Assembly: GCA_944320305.1 (NCBI GenBank)
Contig: CALUGW010000001.1
Location: forward strand, 1-64,000
Source of the DNA: an uncultured Prevotella sp.
GTDB lineage: Bacteria > Bacteroidota > Bacteroidia > Bacteroidales > Bacteroidaceae
Reading direction: 5' to 3'
Length of the DNA stretch: 64,000 nt
How positions within the stretch are numbered: the first letter of the stretch is position 1; each line of letters opens with the position of its first letter. The notes beneath the pieces were generated by a model that was not told where the DNA came from, ran no database searches, and worked only from the letters and a program-made list of their open reading frames with translations. This document shows, piece after piece, positions 1 through 9,357 of this stretch. Made by a program: the position numbers and the translations under genes.

Positions 1-185
1 CATAGTGGTTCTCACGCTATAGCGTGGGCTGCTATTACTACATCTGTACACAAGGTTTTCTCAGGACCGTCAACTTAAAGATGTGGAGCATTGCAGTTCC
101 ACGCCTTCAACGTATTATGAAAAAGAAGTTATTAGGAATTGGAGAACCAGATAAAGTTGTGCCCGACACGGATATAGGGTATTGA
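1..185 (+). pseudogene. possible 3' remnant of an upstream gene
   Basis: No intact gene can be called here. One frame is open from base 1 to the TAA at 76-78. Another is open from base 6 to the TGA at 183-185 and would end in DTDIGY. The two could be one tail joined by a frameshift near base 60. The second frame has a YYYI run followed by a KMW and later a KVV, loosely like the C-terminal part of the caspase-like protein further downstream, which is only a weak hint. It could equally be the end of any upstream gene cut by the window edge. Confidence 0.2.
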
Positions 186-373
186 TGTATGGATTTTAAT
201 AATACTAAATCAATCTTATGGCCCGAAAATCAAATAAATGAAGGCTTGAAACATTGCTATTTCTCTGTAATGTCGCTAAGACATATCATTGTTACGGATA
301 TACTCTTTTAAAAAACAGGACTGTCATTAACCTTTGACTTCTTTATGGTATAAACAAATGTAATAGCACCAAT

Positions 374-2638
374 ATGAGAAAGAAATTATTATTATTGATT
401 TTTGCTTTGCTCTTATGTAATTTCATTGGAGCTCAGACTTACACTCTGGAAAGTAAGTGGGTAAATTGTGGGAATAATGTACAATTACTTGACCCTTACT
501 ATTCTGATGGAGTTTCTTTTGAATGGACTGGTCCCTCAAAAAATGGGAAAGCCAATGGCAATGGAATTGCAATAAAGTATAAAAATGGTAAGTTCGAATC
601 CAAATACGAAGGTTCATATAAAAACGGCATTCGCGAAGGAAAAGGCACATTTACTCATGCAGATGGCTCGGTTAAAACTGGTACATTTGTCAAAGGACAA
701 TTGACTGGAAATGGAACTATGACGACGGAAGATGGTCATTCATATGAAGGAGAATTTATCAATTACCGAATGTATGGAAAAGGCACTTTGCACTATGCAA
801 ATGGTGCGACCTTTGTAGGGATTATGACAGATGATGCTCCTTATACAGGCAAATTTACCAACTATGACGGTGTGGTTACTTTTATTCAAAAAGGAATGCC
901 TGTAGAACAAATCCGGGAATCCAAATCAAGCTATTCTCCTAAAATCGGACAGCGTGTCACTGAATATTTTGATGAGGATTGGAACCGTTGCCAACCCAAA
1001 CAAGCTGCTTATTATAGATTGGTTACTTATGAAGCTCCAAACCGTCCGAAAGGTGTTGTTAAAGATTATTATATTACAGGCGAAATACAATCCGAACAAT
1101 ACCCTATCTATATAGATTATGATGATGAGAATCGTACTTTTTTAGAAGGTGAACAGGTGTTCTACTATAAAAACGGACAAATCGAGCGGAAGCAACAGTA
1201 TTATAATAACCGGATCAATGGACCAGTTATATCATATTATCAAGATGGAGCAGTTGAGTCTGAAGCTATGTTCGATTTCGGAACTCCAAATGGTGATGCG
1301 CTGCAATATTATCAGAATGGAAAAATTGCTACGGTAAGCAAGTTTGAACATGGACTGCTTCATAACAATAAGTACTTACAGATAACCGAAGATGGAATGG
1401 TTTTCCTCGTATATAATGAAAACTTCATCCGTAATCATGAAGCTTGGGAATTTCAAGGCCAGAATGGTATTGTCCAAGTCAATGATGCAGAATCAATATC
1501 TATGCAAGCTTCACCAGAAAGAACTATATCAGGTGGTATTTATACAGGATTTTCACCAATGAGTGAGAATATGATAGGAGTAGTTACAAATCAACGTAAT
1601 CCGGGACAAGGAATTGTAACCTTTTTATTTGGATTCAAAGATTGGGATAACACTTGTGCTTTTTCAATTGCAGGAAATAAATATCAATTTACCTACAGGA
1701 AAAATGGAGTAACAGTTCAAAGTGACGATTGGCAAATATCAAATCACATTAGACCCGATGTTAATCAGCTAACGGTTGTAAATTCCGGTGATAAAATCAC
1801 ATTATGTATTAATGGGGAACCAGTAAAAGAAGTAGGACGTATTTACTATGACGGCTCTTTATGTGGAGTGTCTTTATATAATCCTTCATCGCAGTCAATC
1901 GTGATTGATGCAGCACAATTAGTAGTGCAGGAAGTAGTAAATCCTCAAAATATACCACAAGAATATTTGCCTGAAGAAAAAAGTGACCCCAATGCTTGGA
2001 AGGGCAATGGAACGGGATTCTTTTTGAGCCCGCAAGGATATATTGCCACAAATTATCACGTTATAGATGGGGCAAATACCATTCAAGTCAACTTTACCCG
2101 TAATGGTCAAATCGAATCACATCCTGCTACAGTTGTGATTACAGACCAACAGAATGATTTAGCAATTATAAAAATCGATGATAATGCGTTTAAAGCCATG
2201 TCAGCTATTCCGTATGGTATTCTGTCCCGTACCAAAGACACTGGCAGTACTGTATTTGCAATGGGATATCCTATGGCTGATGTTATGGGAACAGAGGTTA
2301 AATTTACGGATGGAAAAATTAGCTCTAAGAGTGGAATACAAGGTGATGTAAGAGTGTACCAGATTACTGTTCCAATACAACCGGGAAATAGTGGAGGTCC
2401 ACTATTTGATATGGACGGAAATGTTGTTGGCATAACAAGTTCAGGATTAAATCGTGATTATTTCAAGTCCGAAAATGTCAATTATGCCATCAAGGCATCT
2501 TATTTGAAAAGTCTGATGGAGGCTTGTCCACAAGAAATTAGTTTAGGAGAAAATACATCTATTTCTGTAGCAAAACCGTCATTGACTGAATTAATAAAGG
2601 AGTATAAAGATTATGTTGTCTTAATCCTAACAAAATAA
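374..2638 (+). CDS. exported MORN-repeat protein with C-terminal trypsin-like (HtrA-type) serine protease
   Basis: The 754-residue product starts with a signal peptide (hydrophobic run, Ala-Gln cleavage at about residue 20), so it should act in the periplasm or outside. Residues ~60-165 hold MORN repeats (YEGxxKNGxxxGKGT pattern). Residues ~255-335 hold YwqK-like repeats (YYxNGxI). Residues ~375-530 look like a beta-sandwich region, perhaps lectin/LamG-like, by inference only. Residues ~545-735 are an S1C-type trypsin-like domain with all three catalytic residues: His562 in NYHVIDG, Asp595 in NDLAII, Ser673 in GNSGGP. No PDZ domain follows, unlike classical HtrA/DegP. It is the first gene of the AT-rich protease cluster, and the next gene starts 25 bp later. 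The fold call is strong; the substrate is unknown. Confidence 0.88.
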   Translation: MRKKLLLLIFALLLCNFIGAQTYTLESKWVNCGNNVQLLDPYYSDGVSFEWTGPSKNGKANGNGIAIKYKNGKFESKYEGSYKNGIREGKGTFTHADGSVKTGTFVKGQLTGNGTMTTEDGHSYEGEFINYRMYGKGTLHYANGATFVGIMTDDAPYTGKFTNYDGVVTFIQKGMPVEQIRESKSSYSPKIGQRVTEYFDEDWNRCQPKQAAYYRLVTYEAPNRPKGVVKDYYITGEIQSEQYPIYIDYDDENRTFLEGEQVFYYKNGQIERKQQYYNNRINGPVISYYQDGAVESEAMFDFGTPNGDALQYYQNGKIATVSKFEHGLLHNNKYLQITEDGMVFLVYNENFIRNHEAWEFQGQNGIVQVNDAESISMQASPERTISGGIYTGFSPMSENMIGVVTNQRNPGQGIVTFLFGFKDWDNTCAFSIAGNKYQFTYRKNGVTVQSDDWQISNHIRPDVNQLTVVNSGDKITLCINGEPVKEVGRIYYDGSLCGVSLYNPSSQSIVIDAAQLVVQEVVNPQNIPQEYLPEEKSDPNAWKGNGTGFFLSPQGYIATNYHVIDGANTIQVNFTRNGQIESHPATVVITDQQNDLAIIKIDDNAFKAMSAIPYGILSRTKDTGSTVFAMGYPMADVMGTEVKFTDGKISSKSGIQGDVRVYQITVPIQPGNSGGPLFDMDGNVVGITSSGLNRDYFKSENVNYAIKASYLKSLMEACPQEISLGENTSISVAKPSLTELIKEYKDYVVLILTK

Positions 2639-2663
2639 TAATCATTTTAAATTCAACGAAAAA

Positions 2664-3347
2664 ATGAAAAAGTTAGTTTTATTTGCGAGCATGTTTGTTC
2701 TGGCTATTGGTGCTATGGCTCAAGCAATCAAAGATAAGCCGGAACTTAAAGGTGAAAGTTCTGAGTCATTAGCCGCAGTCAGACTTGCTAATGACCTACT
2801 CCGTTACGGGTATGCAAACAAGTCAACTTTGGCATTGATTGATGCACTTCAGATTTTCTCCGAGAATCCGACACAACCACTAAACACAACCCGAGAAGGG
2901 AGCGAGGTGGATGAAAGCAAGACAGACGGGAAAAAAGCCAACGTTTCATTTGATTATGACACTGTGCTGGCCGATGCCAAGAAGTTTGCTGACGGCGACG
3001 AAAACCTGTTGGCCTTGATTGACAACATCGACGCGGAGGCCAAGGGAGCGCAGCGTGGAGCAGTAAACGGTCCTTCGCGCCATTATGATGCGGTAAATGG
3101 CAATAGTACAGATACATATCAAATCAGTTTTATAGCAAATGTTCTTGCAGAAATATTGGTATCGGGCGATGGAGATACAGATCTTGATTTATATGTCTAT
3201 GATTCAAATGGAAATCTCATAGCTTATGATGAGAGCTATTCTGATGATTGTTATGTACGCTGGGTTCCAGCTTGGACTGGAAAATTCTTCGTTAGAATTG
3301 TTAATCGTGGTCCTGTTTACAACAACTATGTAATATTAACAAATTAA
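2664..3347 (+). CDS. secreted protein with PPC-like C-terminal domain
   Basis: The 227-residue protein has a clear signal peptide (MKKLVLFASMFVLAIGAMAQ). A helical, charged middle follows at ~25-130. The C-terminal ~80 residues contain DTDLDLYVYDSNGN and WTGKFFVRIVN, the pattern of bacterial pre-peptidase C-terminal (PPC) domains, which are beta-sandwiches usually attached to secreted proteases. Here the domain stands alone beside a trypsin-like protease gene, so it may be a substrate, chaperone or targeting partner (inference). Bases ~2880-3090 are visibly GC-richer than the rest of the gene, which suggests mosaic origin. Confidence 0.75.
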   Translation: MKKLVLFASMFVLAIGAMAQAIKDKPELKGESSESLAAVRLANDLLRYGYANKSTLALIDALQIFSENPTQPLNTTREGSEVDESKTDGKKANVSFDYDTVLADAKKFADGDENLLALIDNIDAEAKGAQRGAVNGPSRHYDAVNGNSTDTYQISFIANVLAEILVSGDGDTDLDLYVYDSNGNLIAYDESYSDDCYVRWVPAWTGKFFVRIVNRGPVYNNYVILTN

Positions 3348-3351
3348 TAGC

Positions 3352-3375
3352 ATCATGGTTGTAATTAGCCATGAT
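3352..3375 (+). terminator. short hairpin between PPC gene and TPR gene
   Basis: ATCATGG (3352-3358) pairs with CCATGAT (3369-3375) around a 10-nt loop, followed by TTT. A 7-bp stem is weak, so this may be an attenuator or mRNA-end structure rather than a full terminator. It covers the most upstream possible ATG of the next gene (3371), which favours a later start there. Confidence 0.35.
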
Positions 3376-3442
3376 TTTGATAATCAACAACACAATGGTT
3401 AATCATGGTTTAGCGATGTCCTCATGCATATTACATCGATAT

Positions 3443-5020
3443 ATGTTTATTCTTATATTGGTGTTTTATGCATGTGGTCTTTATGCACAAAAAAGCATAG
3501 CTCAACGTCTCAATGATGTTTTGGTTTCAAAGGATGTGAAAGCATGCGAGAAGCTGTTTCCGCAAATTACCCAGGCAGATATCGCACAAATGGCAGACAG
3601 CACACTTTTTGAGTACTATTATCTGGCAGCGTGGTATGTCATGGAGAACGGCCAGCCCGAAGAAAGTTACAATTACTTAGTAAAAGCCAAAGATCTCTGT
3701 GAGACAAAATTGGGCATACAAAATAATATCTTCGCATACTTTGAAATAATCAAAGCCATAGGCGAAAACAGGGAAGAAATAGACAAAGATGACGATGCTT
3801 TATTATGGTATGAAGAAGGACTTGTGAAGGCTTTGCCATATTTGAACGTCAAAGTAGAGCCCCTTATGTCATACATTAAAGAACTTCGTGATAATGCTGC
3901 AAGTATCTATGCTGCAAAAGGGTTCACAGATATGGCTCAATTTTTGAGTGGGGATAAACCTCTTGATTATGAAGGCTCATTTGACAATGCTTGTGATTTG
4001 TTCGACCAAGCGATATCATTGTATAACGAAAATAAGGCAAATGAAGGCATTACATTATTAGACAAGGCTAAAGTTATTCTCCAACAATGTGGTACTAAAG
4101 GGGAAGAATTGATGCAACCATTGTATCGTGGGTATTTATTATGTTATACTTCAATTGGGGATACAAAGCAGATTGACAAGTTGCTCAAAACGAAAAAGCG
4201 TGTGATGTTCCAAGGTGAAGATAAATCTTATTTTGTATCAGACGTTAGTGAAATAATTGCCTCGTTTATAAACATACATCATGATATGAGGAATGCAAAA
4301 AAATACTACAAATATCTTGTAGAAAATTACAATAGGTCTGACTCGAGTGAGGTAAAAGCTGTTAAGCAGATGGAGAAAAACCTGAATTTCTTTGTGCAAG
4401 TATACAATCAAATAGACAGTTTGGAACAAGTCAGGAAATCTTATGCAAACAAAGACTATGAATGGGGCGTAACTTCCTTGCAGCTTGCAAATCTTCTGAT
4501 AATGATACGTCGCTATGATGATGGTAATAAGATTTGTGAAGAGATATACCCCGTTTCGTCCAAGCTTCGCGAAGGACAGGACAGTCTTCATTGGTTTGTA
4601 CTTATGAACCTTGGTGACTATTGTATGGAAATAAAAGACGCCCCCACCGCCGAGAATTACCTAAACGAGCAGTTGCGGTGGCTTGACGCACACAATGCCA
4701 CATCTGATGATTCCGACCGCGGATGGGTCTATAACAAATTGGGTATAGTTTACATGAACGCCAACAAATACAAAGAAAGCCACAAAATGTATGCAACAGC
4801 AGAAAAAATACTTCTGCATTCTTACTCAAAGGAATCATTGGAATATAGTACTTTACTTCACAATAAAGGACGACTTGCCCAGTTAGAAGGCAAGTATGAT
4901 GAAGCAAAAGAGTTGCTAACACAAGCGAAGAACTTACAGATAAAATTCTCGGGGAAAACGTTGGAACGAACAGAGAAATATTTGGAAGAAGTTGAACATG
5001 CAATAAAAGTAAGGCTATGA
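3443..5020 (+). CDS. exported TPR-repeat protein
   Basis: I place the start at 3443 because MFILILVFYACGLYAQ is then a proper signal peptide ending in Ala-Gln. Upstream in-frame ATGs at 3371 and 3416 would only add a poor N-terminal extension. The mature protein (~510 residues) is all-helical with TPR-like motifs, clearest at the C-terminus (WVYNKLGIVYMNANKYKESHKM; LLHNKGRLAQLEGKYDEAKELL). No catalytic domain is visible, unlike the two TPR-CHAT proteins downstream. Its stop codon overlaps the ATG of the next gene (ATGA), so the two are translationally coupled. It is probably a scaffold or sensor for the protease partners (inference). Confidence 0.8.
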   Translation: MFILILVFYACGLYAQKSIAQRLNDVLVSKDVKACEKLFPQITQADIAQMADSTLFEYYYLAAWYVMENGQPEESYNYLVKAKDLCETKLGIQNNIFAYFEIIKAIGENREEIDKDDDALLWYEEGLVKALPYLNVKVEPLMSYIKELRDNAASIYAAKGFTDMAQFLSGDKPLDYEGSFDNACDLFDQAISLYNENKANEGITLLDKAKVILQQCGTKGEELMQPLYRGYLLCYTSIGDTKQIDKLLKTKKRVMFQGEDKSYFVSDVSEIIASFINIHHDMRNAKKYYKYLVENYNRSDSSEVKAVKQMEKNLNFFVQVYNQIDSLEQVRKSYANKDYEWGVTSLQLANLLIMIRRYDDGNKICEEIYPVSSKLREGQDSLHWFVLMNLGDYCMEIKDAPTAENYLNEQLRWLDAHNATSDDSDRGWVYNKLGIVYMNANKYKESHKMYATAEKILLHSYSKESLEYSTLLHNKGRLAQLEGKYDEAKELLTQAKNLQIKFSGKTLERTEKYLEEVEHAIKVRL

Positions 5021-6384
5021 GAAATTTCAGCTGCATATTTATTATGTTCATTTTGTCCTGTTTGCCAGTGTTTAGCCAAACAGAATCGTGTCTTGCTGTA
5101 TCCAACGAACTCGTAAAGAACAAAGATGTTTGGGATAACAAGACGGCCATTGACTATATCTTGTCCCATAAGGATAGTTTCGACATGGACAACGAAATAG
5201 ACGCATGGTTTTACAACATTGCTTTAGGCACCAGGTATTATCTGTTGAAAGAATACACGACAGCCTTGCCGTATTTGCGCAATGTGACCGTTGTTTTAGA
5301 TAAGTATGGCGATGCGATGGGATTTGCATCAATTCGTAACTTATTAGTTTGCTATCATTGGGAGGCTGTCAGTGAGTTCTACTCCCATTCATCGAAAGAG
5401 GCAGTCCTTGCAAAGATGCAAAAAGCCAAAGTCATATACGAAAAATATGGTTTGAATAGCACAGAAGTTTACGCATCGATACAGTCAGATATAGAAGCTT
5501 TACAATCCGGGAAATATGACAATTTGGTTCTTATCCAAAAAGCAATGGAATATGTTATGTCAGATAACCACATTGCCGCCATACCCATCTTGGAGCAAGT
5601 AATCAACCAATGGCCGGCCTCACAGTCGTTCAAGGAACTCGCACCATATATACAATGTTTATGCAATAGTTACGTTGCCGTGGGAAAACTGAGCGAAGCC
5701 GAAAACTTATATCTAAAAACATTAGCCAAGCTTGACGAGGACAACGCGCAAGACATTGAAGCGTATCGCAACATATGCGAAGGATTGGGAGTGTTATATT
5801 ACCAAGTCCATAATTATCAAAAAGCAAAGGATTATTTGACTTTAAGCAAACGACTGTATGAGAAAAACATGGATTTTGGCTATGATTATGTCAGATGTCT
5901 GTCTAATTGCGCCATTGTTGAGTCTGGTCTCAATAACATACATATTGCAAAGTTGCTAATTGACGTTGCCATAAAATACCTGCGCAATGGCATCGGGCGT
6001 GAAATCACTGAAGAAGTAAAACAAGGTGTATCTTTATTGTCTTCGATAACAGGGGTGGCGCTTACTAACGACTTTGACAACCAAACGAACTTGACATTTC
6101 AACGCAAACCATACATACAGATACTTTCAAATGCAGCAGTTATCTATCAACAGGCAGGATTTTGGGATGATGCCGTTATGTGCATCAAAGAAAGTATAGC
6201 CTTGAGCGAGAATATTGGAGAACCTAATGGAATGGCTTATAATAACCTTGCAACATTATATTTGGCTCAGTCAAGAGTTAAAGAATCCCTTCCTTATTTT
6301 AAAAAAGCATCTTCACTTTGTCAAACAGACTATGAAAGAAATGAAATATTAGGGTCTTCCGAAATTTGGAGTGATGGATATTGA
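5017..6384 (+). CDS. N-terminal half of interrupted TPR-CHAT protein (signal peptide + TPRs)
   Basis: The 455-residue product begins with a signal peptide (MRNFSCIFIMFILSCLPVFSQ) and then has TPR motifs (for example YYQVHNYQKAKDYL; AYNNLATLYLAQSRVKESLPYF). Residues 1-445 are native. The last ten (GSSEIWSDGY) and the stop are encoded by the inserted MITE. It lacks the CHAT catalytic domain, so if made it is an exported TPR-only fragment. The gene is coupled to the upstream TPR gene by a 4-bp ATGA overlap. Confidence 0.8.
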   Translation: MRNFSCIFIMFILSCLPVFSQTESCLAVSNELVKNKDVWDNKTAIDYILSHKDSFDMDNEIDAWFYNIALGTRYYLLKEYTTALPYLRNVTVVLDKYGDAMGFASIRNLLVCYHWEAVSEFYSHSSKEAVLAKMQKAKVIYEKYGLNSTEVYASIQSDIEALQSGKYDNLVLIQKAMEYVMSDNHIAAIPILEQVINQWPASQSFKELAPYIQCLCNSYVAVGKLSEAENLYLKTLAKLDEDNAQDIEAYRNICEGLGVLYYQVHNYQKAKDYLTLSKRLYEKNMDFGYDYVRCLSNCAIVESGLNNIHIAKLLIDVAIKYLRNGIGREITEEVKQGVSLLSSITGVALTNDFDNQTNLTFQRKPYIQILSNAAVIYQQAGFWDDAVMCIKESIALSENIGEPNGMAYNNLATLYLAQSRVKESLPYFKKASSLCQTDYERNEILGSSEIWSDGY

Positions 6385-6614
6385 TTGTTGTATATAGATA
6401 AGTTATGCGATATAGGCATAACAATCTGTTTCTTAGCTGATTTTTATGTCTCTATGCGTTAAAATACTATTGCCTCTTTCGTGATGATAGATTATAATTT
6501 TTGGATATGGGGTATGTTGTCTATCAGTAATATACAGAATCAAACAAATTCCATATTCGCTGATATTCACGCATATAGAGTCATCACTCCAAATATCGGA
6601 TGAACCAAATATTA
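6344..6614. mobile_element. MITE copy 1 (255 bp) with 8-bp target site duplication
   Basis: The element spans 6352-6606 and is flanked by the direct repeat AAATATTA (6344-6351 and 6607-6614). Its ends are imperfect inverted repeats of about 25 bp: GGGTCTTCCGAAATTTGG at the left, and GGTTCATCCGATATTTGG when the right end is read inward, both continuing AGTGATG (about 22 of 25 match). There is no room for a transposase. Copy 2 lies at 13069-13323 in reverse orientation and I found no difference between them by eye. The 8-bp AT-rich duplication and GG-starting ends continuing to GTGATG resemble ISL3-family ends as I remember them. That family assignment is inference. Confidence 0.93.
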
Positions 6615-8318
6615 TTCAATTATGCCTTAGCCTTATGGTTGGCAGACTCAAGCCAAAGCGTTGACATTGCAACAAAAACCTCGGAAAACCTCAAACAAAG
6701 TTTCGCCTACAACTTCGCGTTTCTATCACAAGAAGAACGAACCAACTTCTATAAACATTTTGAATATTACCTGCCTTTTTTAAATCTTATATTATATGAA
6801 ACTGGCGACGAAAGCCAATATGGGAAAATCTATGACAATATTTTGACAACAAAGGGCTTACTCTTGCGCACAGCCAACAACGTGAAAAACGCAATCATGG
6901 TATCTGGCGACTCTTCGGCCATAAATAATTATGACCGTATGGTTCTTTTACGCCAACAGATAATGCACGAGAGCGACTCGCTTAAGCGCATAGAAATGTC
7001 AAAGGAAATTGAGCAATTGGATAAATCTCTTTCACGTAGCGCAGCATCGTATGGAGTTTTTACAAGGAGCAATGCAATCAAGTGGGAAGATGTACGCAAC
7101 AGCCTAAAAAATGATGATATAGCAATAGAGTTTTACAACATACCAATCATACAGGCAAGTGATAGCATCCAAATAATAGGTGGTGAGCCGAGATATTGTG
7201 CTGTTATTTTGAAAAAAGGTTATGCAACGCCCCACATTCTCCCGCTCTGTACGGAAAGTACATTGGACAGCTACGAAAATTCAGATTTGTATGAAAAAGA
7301 TTTGATATATCAACTAATTTGGCGCCCTTTGGAAAAGGAATTAAACGGCGTAAACGTCATTTATTTTTCTGCAGACAGGGAACTTCACAAAATAGCAATC
7401 GAATACGCACTAATGCCTGATAGTAGCCGTATGTGTGACAAATACAAGATATTCAGACTCTCGTCAACTCGCGAACTGGCTCAAACGCAAAAGCAGGATG
7501 GTACCAATTCTGCAGTGCTGTTTGGAGGCTTGAGTTATGACCTTAACCGAGACCAACTAATAGCAGAAAGTCGGGCCGGCGACTATCACCCTGAAAATGC
7601 ATCGAGAGCTGTGGCAATGGAGAATTTTCGTTATGGATTTGAAGACTTGCCTTATACAAGAGAAGAAGTAGACTCGATAGCAGAAGACTTTAAGCTGGCC
7701 AAAAACAAAAAATGCCAAATCATCACAGGTGCTGCCGGCACGGAAGAATCGTTCCGTGCGTTGGAAGAGAAACGTGTGGATATTATCCATTTGGCGACGC
7801 ATGGTTTCTTCTGGAGCGAAGAAGATGTCGAAAAACGTAACTATGTAAGTTTCCTTGTCGGCGTAAAACTTAACCAGCTCAACATTGAGGACGAATCTTT
7901 ACTACGTTCTGGATTAATTTTTAGTGGTGCCAACGTTGGGCTTGCTGGCGAACAATTGCCTGCCGATGTAGACGATGGTGTGCTGACGGCAAAAGAGTTG
8001 ACATTGATGAATCTTGGCAACATTGACATGGTTGTGATGTCTGCCTGCCAAAGCGGTCTTGGTGAAACTACGGGTGAGGGAGTCTTCGGATTGCAACGTG
8101 GTTTTAAGCTGGCTGGTGCCAACACCCTGCTCATGTCGCTCTGGAAAGTGAACGATAAGGCCACTTGCCTGCTTATGACTAAGTTTTACAAGTATTACCT
8201 TAGTGGAAAGACAAAACGTGAAGCGTTGCGCCAAGCACAGTTGGAACTACGTTCAGACAAGATATATTCGTCTCCAGAATACTGGGCGGCATTCATTTTA
8301 TTAGACGGTTTAAATTAA
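6600..8318 (+). CDS. C-terminal half of interrupted TPR-CHAT protein (CHAT protease domain)
   Basis: The 572-residue frame starts with an ATG lying inside the right end of the MITE (6600-6602), so the first few residues are element-derived. The native part begins at base 6615. It covers the helical linker (FLSQEERTNFY) and a full CHAT caspase-like domain with the His/Cys pair: His401 in HLATHGF and Cys483 in MSACQSGLGE, followed by GVFGLQRGFKLAGA and SLWKVND. Having lost the signal peptide, any product from this start would stay in the cytoplasm, unlike the ancestral protein. The next gene (caspase) starts 8 bp after the stop. Confidence 0.82.
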   Translation: MNQILFNYALALWLADSSQSVDIATKTSENLKQSFAYNFAFLSQEERTNFYKHFEYYLPFLNLILYETGDESQYGKIYDNILTTKGLLLRTANNVKNAIMVSGDSSAINNYDRMVLLRQQIMHESDSLKRIEMSKEIEQLDKSLSRSAASYGVFTRSNAIKWEDVRNSLKNDDIAIEFYNIPIIQASDSIQIIGGEPRYCAVILKKGYATPHILPLCTESTLDSYENSDLYEKDLIYQLIWRPLEKELNGVNVIYFSADRELHKIAIEYALMPDSSRMCDKYKIFRLSSTRELAQTQKQDGTNSAVLFGGLSYDLNRDQLIAESRAGDYHPENASRAVAMENFRYGFEDLPYTREEVDSIAEDFKLAKNKKCQIITGAAGTEESFRALEEKRVDIIHLATHGFFWSEEDVEKRNYVSFLVGVKLNQLNIEDESLLRSGLIFSGANVGLAGEQLPADVDDGVLTAKELTLMNLGNIDMVVMSACQSGLGETTGEGVFGLQRGFKLAGANTLLMSLWKVNDKATCLLMTKFYKYYLSGKTKREALRQAQLELRSDKIYSSPEYWAAFILLDGLN

Positions 8319-8326
8319 ATTGCAAT

Positions 8327-9220
8327 ATGAAAACTTTTGAAAAATTATTTTTAATTTGTATGGCAGCATACTTCATGTGTGCGAACCAAGTGGCTTTCGC
8401 ACAGCAGAAACGTGCGTTGCTGATAGGCATTTCGGACTACGGAAATCCAAAAGAAGATCCTAACAAGTGGGCTAACATCAGTGGTGCTAATGACATCAGG
8501 CTGCTCAGTCCATTGTTCACGAAGCAAGGGTTCAAGACAACGACTATTGTTGATGGCCAAGCCACATACTCGACAATTGTAAAATCACTTAACAAACTGG
8601 TAAAGAGCTGTAAAAAAGGCGACTTGGTCTATGTCCATTTTTCTATGCATGGTCAACCTATTGAAGACCTAAATGGTGATGAGGCAGATGGCTGGGATGA
8701 AGCTCTCATTCCTGTAGATGCCCAAATGAAATTTCAAAAGGGAGTATATGAAGGCAAAAACCATTTGCTTGACGACACCCTTGAAAAGTATTTCAATGAA
8801 ATACGGTCTAAAATTGGAACAAAAGGCCAGTTATATGTTATACTTGATGCTTGTCATAGTGGAACTGCTTCACGTGGTGATGATGAACATATACGAGGTG
8901 TTAGAGATGGGTTTACTCGTTCCGGTAAATTATATACGCCTGACCGTACACGGGAAACCAATGATTATTTTCATATACCATCTCAACCGGGACAATCCCC
9001 TGTAACATTTATTGAGGCTTGCCGCTCATATCAGCAAAACAAGGAAATACGTAATAGGAACACAGGCATTTGGTATGGTTCTCTTTCTTATTATATTGCT
9101 ATGGCCATGCAAAGTGTTAAAATAGACAAATCCAACAAGTGGATTAATAAAGTTAAATCAGGTATGAACAATGATAGGCGCTTACGTAAACAGAATGTTG
9201 TAATTGAAACATCTAAATAG
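8327..9220 (+). CDS. exported caspase-like (peptidase C14) protease
   Basis: The 297-residue product has a signal peptide (~1-25, ending VAFAQQ). A caspase/metacaspase p20-type core follows: RALLIGISDYG at ~29-39, His108 in HFSMHGQ, and Cys176 in ILDACHSGTAS. The acidic stretch NGDEADGWDEAL is typical of the family. Both catalytic residues are present. It sits between two CHAT-domain genes, so three caspase-fold proteases lie in a row. Its export signal is unusual compared with cytoplasmic caspase-like effectors of bacterial defence systems. A role in envelope proteolysis or a proteolytic cascade is inference. Confidence 0.87.
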   Translation: MKTFEKLFLICMAAYFMCANQVAFAQQKRALLIGISDYGNPKEDPNKWANISGANDIRLLSPLFTKQGFKTTTIVDGQATYSTIVKSLNKLVKSCKKGDLVYVHFSMHGQPIEDLNGDEADGWDEALIPVDAQMKFQKGVYEGKNHLLDDTLEKYFNEIRSKIGTKGQLYVILDACHSGTASRGDDEHIRGVRDGFTRSGKLYTPDRTRETNDYFHIPSQPGQSPVTFIEACRSYQQNKEIRNRNTGIWYGSLSYYIAMAMQSVKIDKSNKWINKVKSGMNNDRRLRKQNVVIETSK

Positions 9221-9357
9221 TAGGTGTCTTATAATATATCAGAACTAGATGTATGTGAAAATTTTCTATCAGCAGAATCTATTAAAAAACATTTTATTAT
9301 TAATGACTTAATACTCAATTGTGCTTTGAATTGTAATTATTATAAACATTAAAAATA

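Larger units (their letters stand above)
5017..8318 (+). pseudogene. TPR-CHAT protease gene interrupted by a 255-bp MITE
   Basis: The two reading frames at 5017-6384 and 6600-8318 are halves of one gene. Removing bases 6352-6614 (the MITE plus one copy of the 8-bp target duplication AAATATTA) joins them in frame, giving 445 + 567 = 1012 residues with signal peptide, TPR array and C-terminal CHAT protease. This matches the layout of the intact 1217-residue TPR-CHAT gene downstream. The join reads YERNEIL then FNYALALWL across the scar. Confidence 0.88.

Noticed and set aside
6352-6606. The 255-bp repeat as an invertase-controlled promoter switch
   Set aside because: Distinct 8-bp target duplications and terminal inverted repeats show independent transposition events, and no invertase gene is adjacent. 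Inversion is kept only as a secondary possibility.
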